Positions 27,182-34,415 of a stretch of 64,000 bases of DNA are shown piece by piece (position 1 is the stretch's first letter; each line of letters starts with the position of its first letter). The stretch comes from Bradyrhizobium sp. AUGA SZCCT0158. Lineage in GTDB: Bacteria; Pseudomonadota; Alphaproteobacteria; Rhizobiales; Xanthobacteraceae. The translations under genes and the position numbers were made by a program. The stretch covers positions 186,001-250,000 of the forward strand of contig NZ_JAFCME010000004.1 of assembly GCF_018130065.1 (NCBI RefSeq). Reading direction: 5' to 3'. The notes under the pieces were generated by a model. That model ran no database searches. It saw only the letters and a list, made by a program, of their open reading frames with translations, and had not been told where the DNA came from.

Positions 27182-28441
27182 ATGTCCGTCGCCACCGCAG
27201 CCGCCCAGCCAACTCCAACCGCCGCCGAAACCGATCCGCAATCCCTCGGCTGGATGCAGGGCTTCCCGCCGCCTCCGGACAAGACCATCACGTTCCACGA
27301 CGGCTCATTCCGCAGCTTTCCCGAACTGCGCTGGGCATGGAGCAACATCCGCCAACTGGTGCCGACCGTAAACGTCTGGCGCGGGGCAGGGCCGGCGTCG
27401 GTGCTGCCGCGGGCGGACCACGATATCGGCGCGTCGGCGTCGGTCACGATGGATGGCCGGCCGATGACGTTTGAGCGCATGCTCGAGGAGACCTGTGCCG
27501 ATGGCATCGCGGTGCTGCACCGGGGCAAGCTGATCTACGAGCGCTATTTCGGCGCGCTGAAGCCGCACAAGCCGCATATCGCGATGTCGGTGACAAAATC
27601 GTTCACCGGCACACTCGCCGGCATTCTGGTTGCGGAGGGCAAGATCGATCCGCAGGCGCCGGTCACGGACTATGTGCCGGAGTTGAAGGCCAGCGCGTTC
27701 GGGGACGCGCGGGTGCGCGAGGTCATGGATATGACCACGGGGCTCGAATACACCGAAGTTTACACCGACAGGAATTCCGGCGTGTTCGCCCTGCGGCGCG
27801 CCAACGGCATGGCACCGATCGAACCGGGTTATGAAGGCGCGACCAATATTTTCGATTTCCTGTGCACGCAGCGCAAGCAGGGCGAGCACGGCAAGGCGTT
27901 CGCCTACAAGACCGTCAATACCGATGTGCTCGCCTGGATTATCAGGCGCGCGAGCGGGATGACGCTGTCTGATCTGCTCTCCGAGCGCATCTGGGCGCCG
28001 ATGGGCGCGGAAGAGGACGCGCATTATCACGTCGACCGCATCGGCACCGAAAGCGGCGGCGGTGGTCTTTCGACCACGCTGCGCGATCTCGCCCGCTTCG
28101 GCGAAACCATCCGCAATCACGGCCGCTTCAACGGCCGCCAGATCGTGCCGTCAACGGTGGTGGAAGACATCGCGCGCGGCGGCGATCCCGAAAAGTTCAA
28201 GCCGGCCGGCTACACCACCTTGCCCGGCGCGTCCTACCGGAACCAGTGGTGGGTGACGCACAATGCCCACGGCGCCTACATGGCGCGCGGCGTTCACGGC
28301 CAGGGCATCTACATCGATCCGAAAGCCGAAATGGTGATCGCGCGCTACGCCTCACACCCGGCCGCCGGCAACGCCGCCAACGACCCCGTCACGCTGCCGG
28401 CCTACATGGCGCTGGCGAAGGATTTGATGGCGGGTGGGTGA
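27182..28441 (+). CDS. Serine hydrolase, beta-lactamase / NylB-like family
   Basis: The 419-residue protein has the class C-like SxxK motif in AMSVTKSFTGTLAG, a Tyr-x-x-x-Asn segment YKTVNTDVLAW, and a late RGVHGQGIYID box in place of KTG. These fit 6-aminohexanoate-dimer hydrolase and esterase relatives rather than true beta-lactamases. There is no signal peptide, so it acts in the cytosol. GGAG lies 11 bases before the ATG at 27182; an ATG at 27143 is also in frame. A strong GC hairpin at 28480-28509 closes the gene. Confidence 0.83.
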   Translation: MSVATAAAQPTPTAAETDPQSLGWMQGFPPPPDKTITFHDGSFRSFPELRWAWSNIRQLVPTVNVWRGAGPASVLPRADHDIGASASVTMDGRPMTFERMLEETCADGIAVLHRGKLIYERYFGALKPHKPHIAMSVTKSFTGTLAGILVAEGKIDPQAPVTDYVPELKASAFGDARVREVMDMTTGLEYTEVYTDRNSGVFALRRANGMAPIEPGYEGATNIFDFLCTQRKQGEHGKAFAYKTVNTDVLAWIIRRASGMTLSDLLSERIWAPMGAEEDAHYHVDRIGTESGGGGLSTTLRDLARFGETIRNHGRFNGRQIVPSTVVEDIARGGDPEKFKPAGYTTLPGASYRNQWWVTHNAHGAYMARGVHGQGIYIDPKAEMVIARYASHPAAGNAANDPVTLPAYMALAKDLMAGG

Positions 28442-28479
28442 GGAGGCGGGGCGCTGCGTGCGACAGATCGCACACGAGA

Positions 28480-28509
28480 CCCCCGCGAACGCCGCTTGCG
28501 CCGCGGGGG
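28480..28509. terminator. GC-rich bidirectional hairpin
   Basis: CCCCCGCG (28480-28487) pairs with CGCGGGGG (28502-28509) with a 14-base loop that can itself fold. It separates the serine hydrolase gene from the convergent micropeptide gene. There is no T tract, so termination is inferred from position. Confidence 0.5.
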
Positions 28510-28530
28510 GGGGCAGTCTGGAAAATGAGT

Positions 28531-28692
28531 TCAGTTCGGGCGGTCGGTCGCGCGGCGAAGATCGCCGTCTCCTTTCAAACGGCGAACGATCCAGCGACCA
28601 ATGTCGCCGAAGATGTTGCCGCCGCTGATCGACTCGAGCTCTGCATCGGTCAGCTCGCGGATTTCCGAGGTCTTCTGTTCCATGTTCTGCAT
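28531..28692 (-). CDS. Double-glycine-leader micropeptide, cationic amphipathic core
   Basis: The 53-residue peptide starts at 28692 behind AAGGAGTGGACGACA. Its leader ends ELTDAELESISGG, closely matching the leaders at 7608 and 7800. The 28-residue core begins NIFGDIGRWIVRRLKG, which on a helical wheel puts Ile/Trp/Val/Leu on one side and Arg/Lys on the other, then ends in a charged tail. It is a lone gene with the same CRP-like site and spacing as the peptide operon at 7.6-8.0 kb. An antimicrobial or signalling role is inferred; no peptidase-transporter is in the window. A second in-frame ATG three codons in is possible. Confidence 0.72.
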   Translation of the reverse strand: MQNMEQKTSEIRELTDAELESISGGNIFGDIGRWIVRRLKGDGDLRRATDRPN

Positions 28693-28772
28693 TGTCGTCC
28701 ACTCCTTGTCAGGTCGGGCGGACCATTCCGCCGTCGATGGGTAGATCAATGCCGCAGGACGCCTCCCGACGC

Positions 28773-28788
28773 TGTGACCGACGTCACA
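28773..28788 (-). promoter_or_regulatory. CRP-consensus palindrome upstream of the micropeptide gene
   Basis: On the minus strand it reads TGTGACGTCGGTCACA, a perfect TGTGA-N6-TCACA. Its near edge is 81 bases before the ATG at 28692, exactly as at 8060-8075. The block GGCGGAATGGTCC and the bases ACGACA before ATG are also shared with the other promoter. Confidence 0.7.
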
Positions 28789-28836
28789 CGGCGCCGCTTG
28801 GGTGCCGACGAGGTTCGAAAACGCCGTGAAGAAATC

Positions 28837-29484
28837 TCAAGCCGCATCAGCCGCGGCAAAATGCGCCATCTGGTCAGCGTGCGCCTTCACGAAGGATGGT
28901 CGGGCCGTGGCGCGCGCGACATAGTCGCGACAGGCGGGATATGTCGCCAGGCTGTCGAACCGGGCGACGAGGCGCAGCACATCCGCCATGAGTATGTCGG
29001 CGACGGAGAATGTCCCGGCGAGCCATTCGCGTCCTGCCAGCACGGCCTCCATGTGTTTGAGCCGGTGCTGGTGGAGGAACCCGTCAAAGAGTTTCCAGGC
29101 CGGCGTGTCGCCGGTGTTGCCGGAAAACATGAGCAAGGACCAGGGCAGGCTGGCCATCTCGACGGAGTTGAGCGCCGCGAACAGCCATTGTTTCGTTTCG
29201 CTGCGAGCGCGCGGATCACTGGGCATCAGCGCGTCGCTGCGCTCGCCGAGATGAAGCAGCATCGCGCCGCTCTCGAAGATCGAGATGTCGCCATCGGTCA
29301 ACCACGGCACCTGGCCAAACGGCTGATGAGTGAAATGTTCGGCACTCCGATTCCGAAACGGCACGCCCTCGACGCGATAGGGCAGTCCTGCCTCTTCCAG
29401 CGCCCAGCGCACCCGGATATCGCGCACAAAGCCGCGCGGCGGTTCGGGAACCCAGTCGAAGGTGGTGAGGATCAGGTCGTTCAT
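28837..29484 (-). CDS. Glutathione S-transferase family protein
   Basis: The 215-residue protein has an N-terminal thioredoxin-like domain (RWALEEAGLPYRV, GQVPWLTDGDISIFESGAML) and an all-helical C-terminal domain with the N-capping box FSVADILMADVLRLV. The VPW and ESGAM segments bind glutathione in this family. It overlaps the SRPBCC gene by four bases and is the last gene of an ArsR-SRPBCC-GST operon. The substrate is unknown. Confidence 0.88.
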   Translation of the reverse strand: MNDLILTTFDWVPEPPRGFVRDIRVRWALEEAGLPYRVEGVPFRNRSAEHFTHQPFGQVPWLTDGDISIFESGAMLLHLGERSDALMPSDPRARSETKQWLFAALNSVEMASLPWSLLMFSGNTGDTPAWKLFDGFLHQHRLKHMEAVLAGREWLAGTFSVADILMADVLRLVARFDSLATYPACRDYVARATARPSFVKAHADQMAHFAAADAA

Positions 29485-29921
29485 TGGGCAACTCCAAGGA
29501 AAATAGGCAGCTTGTCGAGCAGGCCGCTCCAGCCGTGCTCGTGACTCTTGCGCATCTCTTCGTCGGGAAGATGCTCGTGCAGCAGTGTCAGCCTGGTGCC
29601 GCCGTCTTCAGGCTCAAGCAGAAACGTGACCAGCGACTCGCGTTCCTTCGTTCCCGGCAAGTCCCAGGTGAACACCAGCTTCTTCTCGGGAATCACTTCC
29701 TGATAAATACCGGTGGGATTGTGCTCCTCGCCGTTCAGCAACCGGAAGACGACGCTGAAGCGGCCTCCGGGTCGCACGTCCGCCTCGGCGCGCAGCGTCG
29801 GCCCGGCATCGGGACCCCACCACTGCATCATCAGTTTGGGCTCTGTGATTGCTGCCCAAACCCTGGCGGGCGAGGCCTTTATTCTGCGCACGATGGTCAC
29901 GCCCGGCAGGCTGCTGGTCAT
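29481..29921 (-). CDS. SRPBCC (AHSA1-type) domain protein in ArsR operon
   Basis: The 146-residue protein shows VTIVRRIKASPARVWAAITE, the WWGPDAGP loop, DVRPGGRFSVVF and the final helix EEMRKSHEHGWSGLLDKLP. It overlaps the ArsR gene upstream and the GST gene downstream by four bases each, so the three are cotranscribed and coupled. ArsR-SRPBCC pairs are frequent, and the SRPBCC member is thought to bind the small-molecule signal or product; that is inference here. Confidence 0.88.
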   Translation of the reverse strand: MTSSLPGVTIVRRIKASPARVWAAITEPKLMMQWWGPDAGPTLRAEADVRPGGRFSVVFRLLNGEEHNPTGIYQEVIPEKKLVFTWDLPGTKERESLVTFLLEPEDGGTRLTLLHEHLPDEEMRKSHEHGWSGLLDKLPIFLGVAQ

Positions 29922-30256
29922 CGCTCGCCATCCTCTTCCACGAGCGCAACCAGGCGATCGAGGCTGACTGTCCAGAGCCGCTCATACCGTTTGAGCCACT
30001 CCATGGCCTCCCGCATCGGCCGGACCGAAAGATGGACCGACACGGTGCGACCGGTTTTGGTGCGCTTGATCAATCCCGCATCGGACAGCACGTCCAGATG
30101 CTTCATCATTCCCGGAAGCTTCAGCGAAAACGGCCGGGCGAGCTCGCTCACCGAAAGCCCGGGTTTTTCCTTCAGCCGCAGCAGCACGGCCCGCCGGGTA
30201 GGGTCGGCGAGCGCGGAGAACGTGCGGTCCATCCGGGATGCTTGATACTTCACCAT
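29918..30256 (-). CDS. ArsR-family transcriptional regulator
   Basis: The 112-residue winged-helix protein begins MVKYQASRMDRTFSALADPTRRAVL, with recognition helix LSVSELARPFSLKLPGMMKHLDVL and wing KRTKTGRTVSVHL. No Cys metal site is present, so the signal is probably organic rather than a metal. The frame is open far upstream, but homology and promoter placement fix the ATG at 30256. A -10 ends about seven bases before that ATG, so the message is probably leaderless, and an inverted repeat covers the start. It heads the SRPBCC-GST operon. Confidence 0.9.
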   Translation of the reverse strand: MVKYQASRMDRTFSALADPTRRAVLLRLKEKPGLSVSELARPFSLKLPGMMKHLDVLSDAGLIKRTKTGRTVSVHLSVRPMREAMEWLKRYERLWTVSLDRLVALVEEDGER

Positions 30257-30292
30257 GTAGCGAAGTATTGCTTCTGTCACCGGCGGAGTCAA
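30245..30292 (-). promoter_or_regulatory. Promoter and operator of the arsR-SRPBCC-GST operon
   Basis: On the minus strand TTGACT (30292-30287) is followed after 17 bases by AATACT (30269-30264). The ATG at 30256 is seven bases later, so +1 falls at or next to the A of ATG. ATACTTC and GAAGTAT (30245-30251 and 30262-30268) form a perfect inverted repeat over the -10 and start codon, a probable autorepression site. Confidence 0.65.
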
Positions 30293-30308
30293 CTTCGCCG
30301 TCGGACTG

Positions 30309-30830
30309 ATGAGGTTTCCATTCGATCTGACTGAGGATAATGTGGACGCGATGAAGCCAAGACCCGCCGCCCCCTCCGAAACCAGCGTGCTGACGCGCCT
30401 GTGGTATGACGGCTGGCAGGATGCCCATGCGGCGATCCTGCCGCCGGCGCTGGCGCGTGCGCGCACGTTTGAAGATTTTGCCGAACGGATGTCTGCCGCG
30501 CTTGCCGATGTGCGGGTGATTGGCCCGCTGGGCGCGCCATTGGGCTTTGCGATGCTGAAGGGCGATGAGCTCAATCAGTTCTACGTCACATCGGCAGCGC
30601 GCGGCACGGGTGTCGCGGCCACGCTGATCGCGGACGCGGAGGTGCAGATGTCGCAGCGCGGCGTCGAGACGGCCTGGCTCGCCTGCGCGATCGGCAATTC
30701 GCGCGCCGCAAAATTTTACGAGAAGAGCGGATGGCATCTCGCCCGGACGATGGTCAATCGCCTCGATACCGTTGACGGCCCGTTCGATCTCGAAATCTGG
30801 CGTTATGAGAAATTGCTCGCGCGGCGCTGA
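30309..30830 (+). CDS. GNAT-family N-acetyltransferase
   Basis: The 173-residue protein has the acetyl-CoA motif A in NQFYVTSAARGTGVAATLIADAE and motif B in NSRAAKFYEKSGWHLART. It is divergent from the ArsR gene and not part of its operon. The ATG at 30309 is used here; the ATG at 30351 (MKPRPAAP) is also likely because AGGATAATG lies before it. The substrate cannot be told. Confidence 0.85.
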   Translation: MRFPFDLTEDNVDAMKPRPAAPSETSVLTRLWYDGWQDAHAAILPPALARARTFEDFAERMSAALADVRVIGPLGAPLGFAMLKGDELNQFYVTSAARGTGVAATLIADAEVQMSQRGVETAWLACAIGNSRAAKFYEKSGWHLARTMVNRLDTVDGPFDLEIWRYEKLLARR

Positions 30831-30852
30831 AGTTGCCGTGACTATCGCGACG

Positions 30853-31449
30853 TCATTCCTCGATCTGCAGCAACCCGACCGCAAGATGCCGGAACGCCGC
30901 GACTGCCTTGGCAAGGACGGCGCGGGGATCGTCGGCAGCGGCGATCCACAGCGCGGCGCTGAGCGCTGCGCCATTGAGCAGCCGCGCGGCAGCTTCCGCA
31001 TCCACCGGCCTGACCGTTTTCGCATCGATCAGCGCCTGGATGGTTTGGGTCGTAGTGCGCAGGCACTCGTTCTGGTTCGGCCATTGCGAGGGATCGCCGA
31101 GCACGGCCGGCCCGTCCAGCAGCATGATGCGCTGGATCTCCGGCTCCAGCGCCATCTCGATAAAGGCGATGTTGGCGTCGAGAAATCCGAGCCACGCGGT
31201 CTTGGCCCGGTCCTGGACGGCGCGCATCCGCGCCACCATTTCGGCGTCGATCTGGTCGATCACCGCTTGCAGCAGGCCCTTCTTGTCGCCGAAATTGTGA
31301 TAGAGCGCGCCGCGCGTGAGGCCGGCTTTCGCGGTCAAATCGTCCATCGACGCCGCCGCATAGCCCTCCGCCGCAAACGCCTTGCGGGCGGCCCTGATGA
31401 GCTTGGCCCGGGTCTTCTCCACCATCTGCGCCCGCCGCTTTGCGACCAC
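30853..31449 (-). CDS. TetR-family transcriptional regulator
   Basis: The 198-residue repressor has the N-terminal helix-turn-helix KAFAAEGYAAASMDDLTAKA followed by GLTRGALYHNFGDKKGLL and an all-helical ligand domain resembling the TetR_C_33 type. I take the GTG at 31449 as start because TTAGGAG sits seven bases before it; the longer frame would read through the operators. It is divergent from the RidA gene at 31598, with three near-identical palindromes between them, so it should repress both. Confidence 0.88.
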   Translation of the reverse strand: MVAKRRAQMVEKTRAKLIRAARKAFAAEGYAAASMDDLTAKAGLTRGALYHNFGDKKGLLQAVIDQIDAEMVARMRAVQDRAKTAWLGFLDANIAFIEMALEPEIQRIMLLDGPAVLGDPSQWPNQNECLRTTTQTIQALIDAKTVRPVDAEAAARLLNGAALSAALWIAAADDPRAVLAKAVAAFRHLAVGLLQIEE

Positions 31450-31467
31450 TGCCAAACTCCTAAAAAA

Positions 31468-31533
31468 CATACGCCGCGTATGCCATTGACATACGGCGCG
31501 TATGAACCGATATAGCGGCATACGGGGCGTATA
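31468..31533. promoter_or_regulatory. Triple TetR operator and ridA promoter
   Basis: Three copies of a 15-bp palindrome occur: CATACGCCGCGTATG (31468-31482), CATACGGCGCGTATG (31490-31504) and CATACGGGGCGTATA (31519-31533). On the plus strand TTGACA (31486-31491) and an AT-rich -10 near 31510-31516 place the middle copy between -35 and -10 and the last copy over the start of transcription. This is a clear repression layout. Confidence 0.85.
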
Positions 31534-31597
31534 TCAATGCTCCCGCCGGCCGCGACCGTTGCAGCCGGGCCTTGCCTTGTTCGAATGGAGTGAAACC

Positions 31598-31990
31598 ATG
31601 ACAAAGCGCGACGCGATCTTCCCTGCCGGCCGGCAGGCGCTGTACGAAATCAACCGCTATTCGGCGGCGATCCGCTCCGGCGACCTGCTGTTCGTCTCCG
31701 GCCAGGTCGGCAGCCGCGACGACGGCTCGCCCGAGCCTGACTTCGCAAAGCAGGTCCAGCTTGCCTTCGACAATCTCGCTTCCGTGCTGAAGGCCGCCGG
31801 CTGCAGCTTCGACGACGTCGTCGACGTCACCACCTTCCACACCGACCCGGCCAGGCAGTGGGAGACGATCGGCCCTATCAGGCTGAAGGCGATCGGCGAG
31901 GCGCCTTATCCGAACTGGACCGCAGTGGGCGTGAACTGGCTGGCGGGCTTTGATTTCGAGATCAAGGTCATTGCGCGCATTCCGCAGTGA
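31598..31990 (+). CDS. RidA-family protein (YjgF/YER057c/UK114)
   Basis: The 130-residue protein contains FVSGQVGSRDDGSPEPDF and AFDNLASVLKAAGCSFDDVVDVTTF, the RidA core. The usual Arg that binds the 2-aminoacrylate carboxylate (family IxxCR-like position near residue 105) is not obvious, because the stretch reads NWTAVGVNWLAG. It may therefore be a non-deaminase subfamily member. GGAGTGAAACC precedes the ATG at 31598. It is under the triple TetR operator. Confidence 0.83.
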   Translation: MTKRDAIFPAGRQALYEINRYSAAIRSGDLLFVSGQVGSRDDGSPEPDFAKQVQLAFDNLASVLKAAGCSFDDVVDVTTFHTDPARQWETIGPIRLKAIGEAPYPNWTAVGVNWLAGFDFEIKVIARIPQ

Positions 31991-31996
31991 TCGACT

Positions 31997-32017
31997 GGCG
32001 GGAGCGTCGCTCCCGCC
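31997..32017. terminator. Bidirectional hairpin between ridA and the deformylase-like gene
   Basis: GGCGGGAGC (31997-32005) and GCTCCCGCC (32009-32017) form a perfect 9-bp stem with a three-base loop, between two convergent stops. No T tract follows. Confidence 0.6.
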
Positions 32018-32023
32018 TTCACC

Positions 32024-32520
32024 TCAACCCCGCGACAGCTTCTCGAACCGCTTGATCAGCCGCTCGCGCTTTAGCCGGGACAGCCGCCTGATCCAGAAAA
32101 TCCCGTTGAGTTGATCGATCTCATGCTGGTGGCAGACCGCGCGCGGGCCTTGCGATTCCTCGGTTCGGGCATGGCCGTCGATGTCGTGATAGCTGATCCG
32201 CAACCGGGCATGGCGCTCGATGTCGTCGTTGACGCCGGGCATCGAGACGCTGCCTTCCTGGTGCATGATCATCTCGGGCGAGGCCCAGATGATCTCCGGA
32301 TTGACATAGGTCCGCGCGCCATCAACCGGGTCGAGATCGAGCACGACGACGCGAAGCGAGACGCCGATATGCGGCGCGGTGATGCCGATGCCGGGGGCGG
32401 CGTGCATGGTTTCCAGCAGGTCTGACGCAAGCTCGTGCAGCGCATCATCGAACACGGTCACAGGCTGCGCAGAAGCGCCAGCCGGGGATCGGGGTAACCG
32501 ACGATAGGGCGGACGGTCAT
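32024..32520 (-). pseudogene. Peptide deformylase-like gene with a one-base frameshift
   Basis: The N-terminal piece (ATG at 32520) reads MTVRPIVGYPDPRLALLRSL then stops. The rest continues one frame over from a GTG at 32461 as VTVFDDALHELASDLLETMH. Adding one base near 32473 turns CTTCTGCGCAGCCTG into codons for LPAQPVTVFDD, the expected deformylase sequence, so one C appears to be missing. The body is itself atypical: GIGITAPH replaces GxGxAAxQ, EGSVSMPG replaces EGCLS so the metal-binding Cys is Ser, and HEIDQ replaces HExDH. Even when intact the protein would probably not be an active iron deformylase. The 145-residue remainder may still be translated from the GTG. Confidence 0.75.
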
Positions 32521-32535
32521 GAATGTTCCACCGCT

Positions 32536-33231
32536 TCAGGCGTACGCAATCCAGCCGCGCCAGGTGAAGGCGGCGTAGAACAGTTCGACTCCCTTGAAGC
32601 CGGCTTCGCGCAGGATCTGCGCGTCCTGTTCCGGGCTGAACAGGTTCAGATTCTTATCGACCGCCGCGCGGGCGCCGTTGGCCTTGTCGGGATCGGCGCC
32701 GGAAGCGATGCCAAAAGCAGCGTACCGCGATAGCCATTGCGCGCGCGCCCCTTGCGGAAAGCTGGAGTGCGCGGCCACAAAGGGCGCGCCGGGCTTGAGG
32801 CGGCGATGGATTTCGCCGGCCGTCCGCCGCCGTTCATCTGCATCGAGAAAATGCAGCGTAAGCAGGCACGTCGCCGCATCGAACGGGCCATCGGGGGCAT
32901 CGTCGATATAGCCTTGCTGGAGCTGCACGCGCGCGCTGAGCGGACCCAGTATCCGCTCCGCCAGCTTCAGCATCTCCGCCGCCGGATCGACTCCGACGAA
33001 GGTCCAGCCGGCTGCGGTCTCCGCCATCGAGTTCAACTCCAGGCCGCCGCCGGCGCCGAGCACCAGGACGCGCGCGTCTTGCGGCGCATGTTCCGCCAGC
33101 AGGATTGATGTCATGCGGTGAAGGTCGGCAAAGCCCGGCACGAAGCGCCGCGGTCCTTCCGCATAATGCTTCACTGTGTCGGGATCGAAGAAATGATCCA
33201 GCATTGCCTGAACGGCGGCATCATTTCGCAT
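32536..33231 (-). CDS. Class I SAM-dependent methyltransferase
   Basis: The 231-residue protein has motif I as [18 protein letters not shown], the acidic motif II in [12 protein letters not shown], and [16 protein letters not shown] as motif IV. The small-molecule or antibiotic substrate is unknown. Its ATG overlaps the end of the Rrf2 regulator gene by 11 bases, so it is cotranscribed with and probably controlled by that regulator. An in-frame upstream start would lie deep inside the Rrf2 gene. Confidence 0.85.
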   Translation of the reverse strand: MRNDAAVQAMLDHFFDPDTVKHYAEGPRRFVPGFADLHRMTSILLAEHAPQDARVLVLGAGGGLELNSMAETAAGWTFVGVDPAAEMLKLAERILGPLSARVQLQQGYIDDAPDGPFDAATCLLTLHFLDADERRRTAGEIHRRLKPGAPFVAAHSSFPQGARAQWLSRYAAFGIASGADPDKANGARAAVDKNLNLFSPEQDAQILREAGFKGVELFYAAFTWRGWIAYA

Positions 33232-33685
33232 GCGCGACCTCCAGGCGATGGCCTTTGCCGCGGCCAATGAGACGCTTGTGAAAATCGGCGCTCAGCTGCG
33301 CAAGCGTCACGTCGGCCAGGCGCGACAACAGCAGCGCTTCCGCATCGTCGAATGCGCGGGTGAGGGCAGCATTGACGGCCTGCTCGACAAGGCAGCCGGG
33401 TTTTTCAGTCCTGTTGCCGATCGCCAGCAATGAAGGCTCGCCGAGCGCCTCATAAATGTCGCGCAAGGAGACATCAGCCAGATCACGCGCCAGCGTCCAT
33501 CCGCCGCCATGGCCTTTTTCCGATCGCACATAGCCCTGATCGCGCAAGCCCGCCATGACGCGGCGGATCACCACCGGGTTGGTATCCATGGCTTTTGCCA
33601 GTGCCTCTGAGGTCACCGGCTCATCACGCTCGGCCATGTGCAGGAGCACGTGCAACACGCCGGACAATCGGCTGTCTCGTTTCAT
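33221..33685 (-). CDS. Rrf2-family transcriptional regulator
   Basis: The 154-residue protein begins [19 protein letters not shown] with recognition helix [23 protein letters not shown] and wing GGWTLARD. One Cys (EKPGCLVEQ) is present, but not the three-Cys cluster of IscR or NsrR, so it probably lacks an Fe-S cluster. A perfect inverted repeat overlaps its start codon, and no ribosome site precedes the ATG, so the message may be leaderless. It controls the downstream methyltransferase. Confidence 0.88.
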   Translation of the reverse strand: MKRDSRLSGVLHVLLHMAERDEPVTSEALAKAMDTNPVVIRRVMAGLRDQGYVRSEKGHGGGWTLARDLADVSLRDIYEALGEPSLLAIGNRTEKPGCLVEQAVNAALTRAFDDAEALLLSRLADVTLAQLSADFHKRLIGRGKGHRLEVAHAK

Positions 33686-33707
33686 GTAACTATTGATATT
33701 ACATGAA
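33681..33707. promoter_or_regulatory. Inverted repeat over the Rrf2 start codon
   Basis: TTCATGTAA (33681-33689) and TTACATGAA (33699-33707) are perfect 9-bp arms with a nine-base spacer. The start codon lies in the first arm. On the minus strand a TTGACT and a TAATAT lie further upstream in positions consistent with a promoter. Autoregulation is likely. Confidence 0.7.
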
Positions 33708-33855
33708 TGATCGACAAGTCAAGCCCGCGCGTGACCGCGCCCACGCCTGACAATACTCAGCGCGGACAGGGCTGCTATTCTCGGCAAGCTGCGCCAAACC
33801 TGCTCGGATGTGGCAGGATGGCGGCAATCAGCGGACCATCATTCAGGGAAAGCTC

Positions 33856-34407
33856 ATGTCACGCGTGTCAATCAAGACCAAGAACGATCTCCCGCCGGAG
33901 TTGCAGCCGCTGTGGGACAAGATGACGACCTATGGCGCGTTCGAGAATCAGGCGGGCGTGATGGCGCACCGGCCGCCGATCTTTGAGCATACCTGGTCGC
34001 TGCTGGTCGATCTCGCCGAGAGCGGCACGTTGTCGAAGCGCCATCTGGAGATCGCGCTGGTCGCGGTGTCCCTGTTGAACAAGTGCGACTATTGCGTTTC
34101 GCACCACGCGCCGAAACTGGCGATCCAGGGCGTATCGGAGGAGGGCGCCGAACGGCTGCTCGACTACCAGGACCATCCGGAACTCGACGTCATTGACAAA
34201 CTCGTGGTCGAATATTCCGTTGCGGTGAACAATAACTGGAGCAAGACCCGCGACGAAATCTTCACCCGCCTTCGCGAACATTTTTCCGAAGCCCAGATCG
34301 TCGAACTGACGTGGCGCATCTCGCTGTGTGGCGCGTTCAACCGCTTCACCGATATCCTGCAATGCGATATCGAGCCGAGCGTCCCCGCGCGTGAAGCGGC
34401 TGAGTAG
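33856..34407 (+). CDS. Carboxymuconolactone decarboxylase / AhpD-like family protein
   Basis: The 183-residue all-helical protein contains NKCDYCVSHHAPKLAI, the CxxC-x-xHH active site of AhpD-like peroxidase-reducing proteins. Other CMD members lack the Cys pair, so a redox role is more likely than decarboxylation. AGGGAAAGCTC precedes the ATG at 33856; the frame is open 16 codons upstream. The amidase gene follows eight bases after its stop, so they form an operon. Confidence 0.87.
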   Translation: MSRVSIKTKNDLPPELQPLWDKMTTYGAFENQAGVMAHRPPIFEHTWSLLVDLAESGTLSKRHLEIALVAVSLLNKCDYCVSHHAPKLAIQGVSEEGAERLLDYQDHPELDVIDKLVVEYSVAVNNNWSKTRDEIFTRLREHFSEAQIVELTWRISLCGAFNRFTDILQCDIEPSVPAREAAE

Positions 34408-34415
34408 GCCGCGCG

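Noticed and set aside
28246..29544. 432-codon plus-strand frame over the peptide and GST genes
   Set aside because: It is antisense to the GST and out of frame with the serine hydrolase, with no motif of its own.
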